7,329 nt of DNA, taken from an uncultured Arcanobacterium sp. GTDB lineage: Bacteria; Actinomycetota; Actinomycetes; Actinomycetales; Actinomycetaceae. The notes beneath the pieces were generated by a model. That model did no database searches, had not been told where the DNA came from, and saw only the letters and a list, made by a program, of their open reading frames with translations. Where the stretch lies: positions 1 through 7,329 of the forward strand of contig NZ_CAMXYE010000072.1 of NCBI RefSeq assembly GCF_947253055.1, in the 5' to 3' direction. This document shows positions 1-5,216 of the stretch, one piece after another. The position numbers and the translations under genes were made by a program. How positions within the stretch are numbered: position 1 is the first letter of the stretch; each line of letters starts with the position of its first letter.

Positions 1-228
1 GCCTGGGAGCAAGAATATGCTGCCGCCGAGAGCCGCTGGAAGGCTCATAAAGAGCAAGTAGCGGAAGCACTGAAGGCAGATGCAGCGGCAGCAGCAGAAA
101 CTGCCGCAGCAGAAGTTCCTGCCAGCTATTCTTCGGATACGGCTCCCGCTGAAGCGGAAGAAGTGGCCGGTACGCTGGCTAGCGATGAAGCACTAGCAGC
201 GCTGCGGGAGAAACTTACGAGCAACTAA
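1..228 (+). CDS. rpsA: 30S ribosomal protein S1, C-terminal end (partial)
   Basis: Frame 1 is open from the first base to a TAA at 226-228, giving the last 75 residues of a protein whose start lies upstream. It opens with a charged, helical stretch (WEQEYAAAESRWKAHKEQ), continues through an Ala/Glu-rich low-complexity tail, and ends in LASDEALAALREKLTSN. In actinobacteria, S1 proteins typically finish with such an acidic alanine-rich tail and a terminal ASDEALAALREKL-type motif, so the identity is strong although no S1 (OB-fold) domain lies inside the window. S1 binds mRNA on the 30S subunit during translation initiation. The neighbouring coaE and uvrB match the usual actinobacterial order rpsA-coaE-uvrB. 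The function of the tail is not known from the sequence. Confidence 0.9.
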   Translation, partial: AWEQEYAAAESRWKAHKEQVAEALKADAAAAAETAAAEVPASYSSDTAPAEAEEVAGTLASDEALAALREKLTSN

Positions 229-263
229 TAAAGCTGCTAAGTAAGTAGCAATAATTATTCAGC

Positions 264-290
264 TGGGGCGGAGAAAATTTCTCCGCCCCA
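264..290 (+). terminator. Perfect GC-rich inverted repeat downstream of rpsA, probable terminator
   Basis: A 13-bp perfect inverted repeat with a single central base (277) begins TGGGGCGGAG and ends CTCCGCCCCA. As RNA it would fold into about a 10-bp GC-rich stem closed by an A/U-rich loop. It lies 36 bp after the rpsA stop codon, as expected of a terminator. No run of U follows it; the next bases are CCGCTATAATTA. It could therefore be an intrinsic terminator of the U-poor type often proposed for actinobacteria, an attenuator allowing partial read-through into coaE, or a 3'-end stabilising hairpin. Confidence 0.6.
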
Positions 291-294
291 CCGC

Positions 295-300
295 TATAAT
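295..300 (+). promoter_or_regulatory. Candidate -10 box for the coaE-uvrB operon
   Basis: A full consensus TATAAT lies immediately after the rpsA hairpin, which would start transcription near 307 and leave a leader of about 63 nt before coaE. The position is sensible for a promoter renewing transcription after rpsA termination. No recognisable -35 hexamer exists 16-18 bp upstream, where the sequence falls inside the inverted repeat (AGAAAATTT), and there is no extended -10 TG. It is a plausible but unproven promoter. Confidence 0.35.
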
Positions 301-359
301 TAGGCTGCAGAGTAGAGCATAAGTGTAAATGCACGCGCATAGATGAGAGCTGAGGATAT

Positions 360-364
360 AGGGG
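360..364 (+). promoter_or_regulatory. Ribosome-binding site that decides the coaE start
   Basis: AGGGG ends 5 nt before the ATG at 370. The upstream in-frame ATG at 343 has no Shine-Dalgarno-like sequence before it (GCACGCGCATAG) and would add nine residues lacking family similarity ahead of the beta strand that leads into the P-loop. This favours 370 as the true start. Confidence 0.7.
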
Positions 365-369
365 CAGAA

Positions 370-1257
370 ATGCTGCAAATTGGATTAGGTGGCGGTATCG
401 GTAGCGGTAAATCTGCTTGTGCGGCAGCCTTAAAAGCACTAGGGGCGCAGGTAATTGACTATGACCAGCTAGCGCGGCAGGCGGTTGCTCCAGGAAGTGC
501 TGCTTGGCAGAAGATAGTGGTCCGGTGGGGGAAAGATATAATAGGTGCAGATGATTCATTGAATCGAGCTGCTCTCGCGGAGTGCGTATTTAACTCGGAG
601 ATGGAATTAGCAGAATTAAATTCTTTTATACACCCAGAGGTCTATCGGCTGGCATCTGCACAACTGCGCCAACTGCCCGGAAATTCAATTGTAATTCACG
701 ATATTCCACTTTTATATGAGAGCGATTTAGCTCTCCGCACCCATGCCAATATAATTTTACAGGCAGAAGAAAATATCCGGATACAGCGGCTAGTAGAAAA
801 TCGGCATTTTACAGTGGAAGCGGCACAGAAAAGAATTGCTAGCCAAGTGAGCGCAGAGAAACTGGCAGAGATTGCCGATGTCTTGATAGATAACAATGCT
901 ACGGCCACTGAATTGGCAGAGATTGCGGGGCAATTATGGAGAGAATGGTTGCTTCCTTTTGCGAAGAATTGGGAAAATCAAGAGCGCTTTTTCGCGCCGA
1001 GAGGAAAAATTTCGCCGCGCGTCAGATTTTTCGCGAATTTACCTCTTATTGTGCGAAGATTACAGAAACTGGGCTTAGCGGCACAAATACTGATAGATAG
1101 TAGCGAAGAAAAAGTGGTACAGATAGAAAAAGGAAATATGGCGGATAGGGATTTTTCTAGCGCTGTGCGGGAGAGCGGATTGCTGCTGGAGCAGGGCGAA
1201 ATCAAAGCTGCTAATCCGCGCTGCACAGTTGTATTTCGACTAGCGGAGAAGAGATAA
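370..1257 (+). CDS. coaE: Dephospho-CoA kinase with C-terminal extension
   Basis: CoaE phosphorylates the 3'-hydroxyl of dephospho-CoA with ATP, the last step of coenzyme A synthesis, in the cytoplasm. From the ATG at 370 the protein has 295 residues. Residues 8-15 form the P-loop (GGIGSGKS), followed by IDYDQLAR with Asp32 in the conserved D-x-D-x-x-A-R motif. Further family motifs are IHPEV near 88-91, HDIPLLYES at 110-118, the lid arginines R140 and R145, and LIDNNAT at 172-178. The kinase proper ends near residue 195-200, the usual family length. About 95 more residues follow. Many actinobacterial CoaE proteins carry a GrpB/UPF0157-like C-terminal domain, and this tail may be a short or diverged form, but I cannot identify it with confidence. 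The stop is one base before the uvrB ATG, so the two are co-transcribed and probably translationally coupled. Confidence 0.93.
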   Translation: MLQIGLGGGIGSGKSACAAALKALGAQVIDYDQLARQAVAPGSAAWQKIVVRWGKDIIGADDSLNRAALAECVFNSEMELAELNSFIHPEVYRLASAQLRQLPGNSIVIHDIPLLYESDLALRTHANIILQAEENIRIQRLVENRHFTVEAAQKRIASQVSAEKLAEIADVLIDNNATATELAEIAGQLWREWLLPFAKNWENQERFFAPRGKISPRVRFFANLPLIVRRLQKLGLAAQILIDSSEEKVVQIEKGNMADRDFSSAVRESGLLLEQGEIKAANPRCTVVFRLAEKR

Positions 1258-1258
1258 A

Positions 1259-3304
1259 ATGCGCCCCGTTACGCCGCTAGTGCGCCAAGATGCACCTTTT
1301 CAAGTAATTTCTGATTATAAACCGGCTGGCGATCAGCCAGCGGCAATTGCTGAATTAGCGACCCGCCTCCGCGGCGGGGAAAAAGATATCGTGCTTTTAG
1401 GTGCCACCGGCACAGGTAAATCCGCTACTGCGGCTTGGCTCATTGAAGAAGTGCAGCGCCCTACCTTGATTTTAGAGCCAAATAAAACTTTGGCGGCGCA
1501 GATGGCCGCAGAATTCCGGGAGTTACTCCCGAATAATGCGGTAGAGTATTTCGTCTCTTACTATGACTACTATCAGCCGGAAGCCTATGTGCCGCAGAGT
1601 GATCTTTATATTGAAAAAGATGCTTCTTCTAATGACGAAGTGGAGCGGCTGCGCCATTCGGCTACTAACTCCCTTCTGACCCGCCGCGATACCGTGGTAG
1701 TGGCTTCGGTTTCTTGTATCTACGGCCTAGGTACTCCGCAGGAATATGTAAATAGAATGGTGCGCTTGGAGCGGGGCGGGGAAATTCCGCGCGATGAATT
1801 ATTGAAAAAATTTATCACTATGCAGTATTCGCGCAATGATTATGAATTTACGCGGGGTACTTTTCGGGTAAAAGGCGATACGGTAGAAATAATTCCCGTA
1901 TATGAAGAGCTCGCTATTCGTATCGAATTCTTTGGAGACGAAATAGAATCGCTCAGTTATTTACACCCTCTGACGGGAAAAGTGCTTTCTGATACGGACC
2001 ATGTGCATATATTCCCCGCTTCGCATTACGTGGCGGGGCCAGAGCGCATGGAAAAAGCCTTAGCAGGTATCGCCGCAGAATTAGATGACCGGCTAGCGGT
2101 GCTGCGGGAGCAGGGGAAACTTCTCGAAGCGCAGCGGCTGGAAATGCGCACTACTTATGATTTAGAAATGATGCGGAATCTGGGAATTTGTTCCGGCATC
2201 GAAAACTATTCTCGGCATATTGACGGGCGAGCGGCAGGTACTCCGCCTAATACTCTCTTAGACTATTTCCCGGAAGATTTCCTCTTGATTATAGACGAAT
2301 CACATGTGACAGTGCCGCAGATAGGAGCGATGTATGAGGGGGATATGTCGCGGAAGCGCACACTGGTAGAGCACGGTTTTCGTCTGCCTTCGGCACTGGA
2401 TAATCGACCGTTGAAGTGGGAAGAATTTTTAGAGCGAATCGGGCAAACCGTATATCTTTCGGCCACACCGGGTCGCTATGAATTAGAACAAGCCGACGGA
2501 TATGTAGAACAAATAATTCGCCCCACTGGATTAGTGGATCCAAAAATTTCGGTGAAGAGCACCAAAGGCCAGATAGATGATTTATTAGAAGAAATCCGGG
2601 TGCGCGTGGAGCGATCCGAACGAGTACTCGTCACTACTTTGACGAAAAAGATGGCAGAGGATCTCACGGAATACTTAGCCGAACGCGGGGTGAAGGTAGA
2701 GTATCTGCACTCCGATGTGGATACTTTGCGCCGCGTGGAATTATTGCGGGAGCTGCGTTTGGGTAAATTTGATGTATTGGTGGGGATCAATTTGCTGCGC
2801 GAGGGGCTCGATTTACCGGAAGTGTCGCTAGTGGCGATTTTGGATGCCGATAAGCAAGGTTTTTTGCGTTCCACTACCTCTCTTATTCAGACGATTGGGC
2901 GGGCAGCGCGTAATGTGGCTGGTGAAGTGCATATGTATGCCGATACCGTCACGCCGAATATGCGTCAAGCAATTGCCGAAACTAATAGGCGGCGGCAGAA
3001 GCAGATAGCTTATAACCAAGCTCACGGTATTGATCCGCAACCTCTGCGGAAAAAAATATCTGATGTCACCGATATGCTGGCTCGCGAAGATATTGATACC
3101 CAAGAATTGCTAGCAGGCGGATACCGGCAAGAGCGTACGGTGGCTACGGCGCAGCGGCGAGACGGGCAGGAGATTGCGGATCTGCTTACGGATTTGACCG
3201 CGCAAATGCATGAGGCGGCGCGCCAGTTGCAATTTGAATTAGCGGCGCGAATTCGTGACGAAATCCGCGATGTGAAGCGAGAGCTGCGCGCTATTGACGA
3301 TTAA
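1259..3304 (+). CDS. uvrB: Excinuclease ABC subunit B (UvrB)
   Basis: UvrB receives damaged DNA from UvrA, verifies the lesion with a beta-hairpin and recruits UvrC for incision in nucleotide excision repair. The 681-residue product is full length for the family. Visible motifs in order: N-terminal YKPAGDQPAAI; Walker A GATGTGKS (48-55); motif Ia EPNKTLAAQ (73-81); the beta-hairpin region YYDYYQPEAYVP (101-112) continuing through SSNDEVERLRHSAT; Walker B variant DESH (346-349); SATPG (401-405); helicase motif VI TIGRAARN (545-552); and a C-terminal UVR motif at about 645-679 that binds UvrA/UvrC. Nothing essential is missing. The start is supported by GGAG at 1245-1248, inside the end of coaE, 10 nt before the ATG. 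The gene is second in a coaE-uvrB operon. No LexA-type operator is visible in front of the operon. No strong terminator follows it. Confidence 0.98.
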   Translation: MRPVTPLVRQDAPFQVISDYKPAGDQPAAIAELATRLRGGEKDIVLLGATGTGKSATAAWLIEEVQRPTLILEPNKTLAAQMAAEFRELLPNNAVEYFVSYYDYYQPEAYVPQSDLYIEKDASSNDEVERLRHSATNSLLTRRDTVVVASVSCIYGLGTPQEYVNRMVRLERGGEIPRDELLKKFITMQYSRNDYEFTRGTFRVKGDTVEIIPVYEELAIRIEFFGDEIESLSYLHPLTGKVLSDTDHVHIFPASHYVAGPERMEKALAGIAAELDDRLAVLREQGKLLEAQRLEMRTTYDLEMMRNLGICSGIENYSRHIDGRAAGTPPNTLLDYFPEDFLLIIDESHVTVPQIGAMYEGDMSRKRTLVEHGFRLPSALDNRPLKWEEFLERIGQTVYLSATPGRYELEQADGYVEQIIRPTGLVDPKISVKSTKGQIDDLLEEIRVRVERSERVLVTTLTKKMAEDLTEYLAERGVKVEYLHSDVDTLRRVELLRELRLGKFDVLVGINLLREGLDLPEVSLVAILDADKQGFLRSTTSLIQTIGRAARNVAGEVHMYADTVTPNMRQAIAETNRRRQKQIAYNQAHGIDPQPLRKKISDVTDMLAREDIDTQELLAGGYRQERTVATAQRRDGQEIADLLTDLTAQMHEAARQLQFELAARIRDEIRDVKRELRAIDD

Positions 3305-3441
3305 AATTCCTCGCTTATGAAGGCCATTAAGTTTGCCCAAGCAGAGCAGCAAGTTGTACGGTAAAAATTCGTAGCGGTAATTTAGCGGCGAAGCGTGGGA
3401 ATAATCATTATTTTTAGTCAGGAAAATTCGCTCAGAAAAGT

Positions 3442-3447
3442 TAGAAT
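3442..3447 (+). promoter_or_regulatory. Candidate -10 box for the riboswitch-terC transcript
   Basis: TAGAAT at 3442-3447 matches TATAAT at five of six positions. A start site about 7 nt downstream would fall at 3454, exactly the first base of riboswitch helix P1, as expected for a compact riboswitch leader. No good -35 hexamer is present at 16-18 bp; the sequence there is CAGGAAAA. The assignment rests mainly on position, so read-through from uvrB cannot be excluded. Confidence 0.4.
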
Positions 3448-3453
3448 AAGGGG

Positions 3454-3543
3454 CGGAGGGGAGTATTCCCATAGAATATCGATTCGTCAGTACGGTGCCC
3501 CGGCATCCGGATCGAGGCCAATTTTGGCGGGAAGAGACCTCCG
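3454..3543 (+). promoter_or_regulatory. yybP-ykoY manganese riboswitch aptamer
   Basis: The element lies directly upstream of a TerC-family gene, the classical partner of this Mn2+ riboswitch class (Rfam yybP-ykoY). Seen in sequence: helix P1 pairs CGGAGG (3454-3459) perfectly with CCTCCG (3538-3543). The conserved L1 loop GGGGAGTA is at 3458-3465 and the conserved TCGTCAGTACGG block at 3484-3495. An internal hairpin forms from GGTGC (3494-3498) and GCATCC (3503-3508) with one bulged U, followed by ATCGAGGCC. A hairpin GCCA-ATTT-TGGC (3517-3528) leads into the conserved loop GGGAAGAGACC (3529-3539). From work on this class, L1 and the second loop dock and bind Mn2+ between them, usually turning expression on when Mn2+ is high. 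The helix between the L1 loop and TCGTCA (possibly GAAT/ATTC, 3474-3485) is the least certain part. Confidence 0.9.
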
Positions 3544-3575
3544 GTACCTTTAAATAGCAATGTACCGGAAAGGGG
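3538..3575 (+). promoter_or_regulatory. Riboswitch expression platform with SD-masking hairpin
   Basis: TCCGGTAC (3540-3547) pairs perfectly with GTACCGGA (3562-3569). The stem can extend below a two-base AA bulge by C3538-G3573 and C3539-G3572, which takes up part of the Shine-Dalgarno sequence AGGGG (3571-3575). Its 5' arm uses the same bases (3538-3543) as the 3' strand of aptamer P1, so the two structures exclude each other. The inferred logic is that Mn2+ binding stabilises P1, the hairpin opens and the ribosome-binding site is freed (translational ON). There is no U-run after the hairpin, so transcription termination is unlikely. If the true start of terC is the ATG at 3655, this hairpin would act at a distance instead. 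Confidence 0.6.
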
Positions 3576-3579
3576 CAAA

Positions 3580-4638
3580 ATGTTACCGGCAATTCTCACG
3601 AACTCTGTAACCACCTTACTTCCTACCTCCGTAAACGGAGCTTCGGGGAGTGGAATGACAGTATATCTGTGGGAATGGTTTGCATTAGGTGCCGCTATTC
3701 TGGGATTGATTCTCTTTGATCTATTTGGCCATGTGCGCCGGCCGCATGAACCAACTATAAAAGAAGCTGCTATTTGGAGCGCTCTCTATGTGGGAATTGC
3801 GATTATCTTTGGTCTAATAGTTTATTGGCGGCACGGCAACCAATTTGGTACCGAATATTTTGCCGGCTATATTACGGAAAAATCGCTTTCGCTCGATAAT
3901 ATTTTCGTCTTCATCATAATAATTGCGGCTTTTCAGGTGCCACGCATATTCCAGCAAAAAGTGCTCATGTATGGAATTGTGATTGCGCTGCTGCTGCGTT
4001 TGATATTCATACTGGTCGGGGCGGCGCTGATTGAGCGTTTCGTATGGGTATTCTTCATATTTGGAATTTGGATGTTCTATACGGCGGCTAAGCAGGTATA
4101 TGACGGCATACTGGAAGGGCGAGCGCGCGGAAAAGAAATCGATCCACACGAAGAATATGAGCCGAATTTTATCACCCGGCTTATATCGAAGTATCTGCGG
4201 GTGACGGATGGCTATGTAGGCGATAGGATGATAGCTCGCCATCAGGGAAAGACAGCTATTACTCCGCTTTTACTCTGTGTAGTTTCTATCGGTTCGGTAG
4301 ATTTAATGTTTGCGCTGGATTCTATTCCTGCTATCTATGGTCTTACGCAGGAGCCTTTTATAGTTTTCGCCACCAACGCTTTTTCCTTACTCGGTTTGCG
4401 TCAGCTTTTCTTCCTAGTAGATGGGTTACTTGAGCATCTTATTTACTTGCACTATGGCTTAGCCGTAATCCTGGGCTTTATTGCCGTAAAGCTGGTGCTC
4501 CATGCCAGCCACGGTTATGGAATTTTCACTTTCGTGCCGGAGCCTTCTATCTTGGTTTCCGTAGGCTTCATCCTCGGCGTCATCCTAGTTACCATAATTT
4601 CTTCGGTTATCGGCGCGCGGCGGTTAAATAAAAAGTAG
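3580..4638 (+). CDS. TerC/Alx-family integral membrane protein, probable Mn2+ exporter
   Basis: The 352-residue protein has about nine hydrophobic segments: 28-49, 63-83, 103-118, 128-148, 152-170, 226-246, 256-282, 288-308 and 322-345. Family signatures are present: FDLFGHVRRPHEPTIKEAA near 46-64, EKSLSLDNIFVF (100-111; Asp106-Asn107) and SVDLMFALDSIPAI (239-252; Asp241 and Asp247). The paired acidic motifs in opposite halves of the protein are the likely metal site. A soluble loop rich in charged residues (about 171-225) separates the halves. Characterised relatives such as E. coli Alx and Bacillus MeeF/MeeY export Mn2+, and the yybP-ykoY riboswitch in the leader supports the same role here. 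The start at 3580 has AGGGG at 3571-3575. An in-frame ATG at 3655 has GGGGAG at 3645-3650 and would remove 25 residues, leaving the usual short N-terminus, so the start is uncertain. The name terC reflects family only; tellurite resistance is not implied. Confidence 0.93.
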   Translation: MLPAILTNSVTTLLPTSVNGASGSGMTVYLWEWFALGAAILGLILFDLFGHVRRPHEPTIKEAAIWSALYVGIAIIFGLIVYWRHGNQFGTEYFAGYITEKSLSLDNIFVFIIIIAAFQVPRIFQQKVLMYGIVIALLLRLIFILVGAALIERFVWVFFIFGIWMFYTAAKQVYDGILEGRARGKEIDPHEEYEPNFITRLISKYLRVTDGYVGDRMIARHQGKTAITPLLLCVVSIGSVDLMFALDSIPAIYGLTQEPFIVFATNAFSLLGLRQLFFLVDGLLEHLIYLHYGLAVILGFIAVKLVLHASHGYGIFTFVPEPSILVSVGFILGVILVTIISSVIGARRLNKK

Positions 4639-4674
4639 GGGCAGCTGGCTAGGCGCGTAAAATATCGTGCGCAT

Positions 4675-4696
4675 AAAAAATGCTGCGAGCGCAGCA
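4675..4696 (-). terminator. Intrinsic terminator for the yciI-like gene
   Basis: Read on the minus strand, TGCTGC-GCTC-GCAGCA forms a perfect 6-bp stem with a 4-nt loop (4681-4696), followed directly by six T (4680-4675). This is a standard rho-independent terminator for transcripts from the minus strand. It lies about 135 bp after the stop of the yciI-like gene, with no other minus-strand gene between. On the plus strand the same hairpin is followed by CAAAACCCC, so it does not look like an intrinsic terminator for terC. Confidence 0.7.
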
Positions 4697-4739
4697 CAAA
4701 ACCCCGTGAGCGTAGCACAAAACCCCACGAGCGTAGCGT
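4685..4739. repeat. 21-nt tandem repeat, about 2.6 copies
   Basis: The units are 4685-4705, 4706-4726 and a partial third at 4727-4739. Shared core: GAGCGYAGCACAAAACCCC, preceded by a variable dinucleotide (GC, GT, AC). The first unit overlaps the terminator hairpin: its GCAGCA is the stem's plus-strand 3' arm. Units 1 and 2 differ at only two positions. The array lies in the convergent gap between terC and the yciI-like gene. Because 21 is a multiple of three it produces a 7-residue repeat in a minus-strand frame, but that frame lacks gene features. Replication slippage is the simplest explanation. Confidence 0.75.
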
Positions 4740-4808
4740 AATAATAAAATATAAACTCTGCCTCGGCCTGAGAAAGTGAATTTATTAGAAATCAGCAGGC
4801 GTGAGAAA
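4740..4808. other. A/T-rich spacer between terC and the yciI-like gene
   Basis: This is the remainder of the convergent intergenic gap 4639-4830 after the terminator and tandem repeats. It starts A/T-rich (ATAATAAAATATAAA) and continues with no open reading frame having a plausible ribosome-binding site. It contains a weak imperfect 13-nt direct repeat (4765-4777 and 4798-4810, 11 of 13 identical). I see no gene, promoter or RNA element here. Confidence 0.5.
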
Positions 4809-4841
4809 TTAGGAAGGAATAAGGAAGGAATTAGGAAGCGA
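4809..4841. repeat. 11-nt tandem repeat at the 3' end of the yciI-like gene
   Basis: Three adjacent units are TTAGGAAGGAA (4809-4819), TAAGGAAGGAA (4820-4830) and TTAGGAAGCGA (4831-4841). The third unit contains the minus-strand TAA stop and the last two codons of the yciI-like gene. The other two copies extend downstream of it, as though the gene end had been duplicated by slippage. On the minus strand the array is a pyrimidine-rich TTCCTTCCTWA tract. No function is apparent. Confidence 0.65.
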
Positions 4842-5118
4842 AAGGCCCGATATTCGGATTCCACTCTTTGACTTCTCGATCCTTAATGATTTCCTGCGCG
4901 TGCAGTGGATCGGGATCCAGCAGCGTAAGTGCCTCGGCGGGAGTAGTAGCTTTTACAATGATAAGAGCTTGCCCATCTCCCAGGGGCCCAGAGGCTAAAA
5001 GCTCGCCTTTTTCGAAGAGACTGCGCAGAAATGCGCGATGCCCCGGGCGTTCTCTCGCTAAATCTTCGCTTTTTTGTGGATCATAGGTATATACAACTGC
5101 GTAAATTTTTTTCTCCAT
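4831..5118 (-). CDS. YciI-like family protein
   Basis: The 95-residue product matches the YciI-like (YCII) family, small dimeric alpha+beta-barrel proteins of ferredoxin-like fold. Seen here: an N-terminal strand KIYAVVYTYD, then RPGHRAFLRSL with His27, the hallmark turn LLASGPLGDGQALIIVKA (40-57), LLDPDPLHAQ (66-75) with the conserved Asp before Pro, and a closing KEWNPNIGPF (84-93). His27 and an Asp in the DPDP segment correspond to the His-Asp pair proposed as the family's active site. The reaction is unknown for most members, so no substrate is assigned. Length is typical. The gene is divergent from uvrA (98 bp between starts) and convergent with terC. There is no Shine-Dalgarno sequence; the ATG sits at the expected transcription start, suggesting a leaderless mRNA. 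Homologues between terC and uvrA may occur in related actinobacteria, but this does not establish a repair role. Confidence 0.9.
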   Translation of the reverse strand: MEKKIYAVVYTYDPQKSEDLARERPGHRAFLRSLFEKGELLASGPLGDGQALIIVKATTPAEALTLLDPDPLHAQEIIKDREVKEWNPNIGPFAS

Positions 5119-5124
5119 ACGGCA

Positions 5125-5130
5125 ATTTTA
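5125..5130 (-). promoter_or_regulatory. Candidate -10 box of a leaderless yciI-like promoter
   Basis: Read on the minus strand, TAAAAT (5130-5125) fits TATAAT at five of six positions and is followed by 6 nt (TGCCGT) and then the ATG. This spacing puts the transcription start on the A of the ATG. Upstream, TTTACA resembles a -35 box but is only 13 bp away, too close to act with this -10. The -10 and its spacing are clear; the -35 is not. Confidence 0.5.
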
Positions 5131-5181
5131 GTACGAAAGCTGCTGTAAAACATGAATTCTCTCTTAATTCCCTTTTCTCTT

Positions 5182-5210
5182 TTGTCAGGGTTTTCCTTGC
5201 CAGCTAAGCT
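5182..5210 (+). promoter_or_regulatory. Candidate leaderless promoter of uvrA
   Basis: TTGTCA (5182-5187, five of six to TTGACA) is followed by a 17-bp spacer and TAAGCT (5205-5210), which keeps the TA...T core of a -10 box. Six bases (GAAGAT) separate it from the GTG at 5217, so transcription would begin on the first base of the start codon. Only a weak GAAG precedes the start, with no good Shine-Dalgarno sequence, which agrees with a leaderless mRNA. No LexA operator of the actinobacterial GAAC-N4-GTTC type is visible. Confidence 0.55.
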
Positions 5211-5216
5211 GAAGAT

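Noticed and set aside
343..369. Upstream ATG as the coaE start
   Set aside because: No ribosome-binding site precedes it and the nine extra residues have no family similarity; ATG 370 has AGGGG at good spacing.
215..559. Minus-strand open frame of 114 codons across the rpsA-coaE gap
   Set aside because: It overlaps the inverted repeat and the coaE P-loop region, its protein is low-complexity Leu/His/Tyr-rich with no family features, and coaE is unambiguous on the other strand.
2476..2874. Minus-strand open frame of 132 codons inside uvrB
   Set aside because: Antisense shadow of a highly conserved gene; Ser/Arg-rich product without domain features.
3317..3364. 15-codon plus-strand ORF after uvrB
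   Set aside because: No Shine-Dalgarno sequence and no sign of a leader peptide; a chance occurrence is likely.
3400..3415. AATAAT-C-ATTATT palindrome followed by TTT as a uvrB terminator
   Set aside because: The stem is A/T only with a one-base centre, too weak for an intrinsic terminator.
3239..3592. Minus-strand open frame of 117 codons covering the uvrB-terC gap
   Set aside because: It runs through the riboswitch, whose RNA structure explains the sequence on the plus strand, and has no convincing protein features.
3814..4242. Minus-strand open frame of 142 codons inside terC
   Set aside because: Antisense shadow of a clear membrane protein gene.
4765..4810. Imperfect 13-nt direct repeat (4765-4777 and 4798-4810)
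   Set aside because: Eleven of 13 identities in A/G-rich sequence can arise by chance; no associated structure.
4649..4864. Minus-strand frame with a 7-residue repeat (ARGVLCY/AHGVLCC)
   Set aside because: The peptide repeat merely reflects the 21-nt DNA repeat; the frame overlaps the end of the yciI-like gene and crosses its terminator.
5119..5216. SOS (LexA) operator upstream of uvrA
   Set aside because: Neither GAAC-N4-GTTC nor CTGT-N8-ACAG is present here or upstream of coaE-uvrB; damage control, if any, is not visible in these bases.
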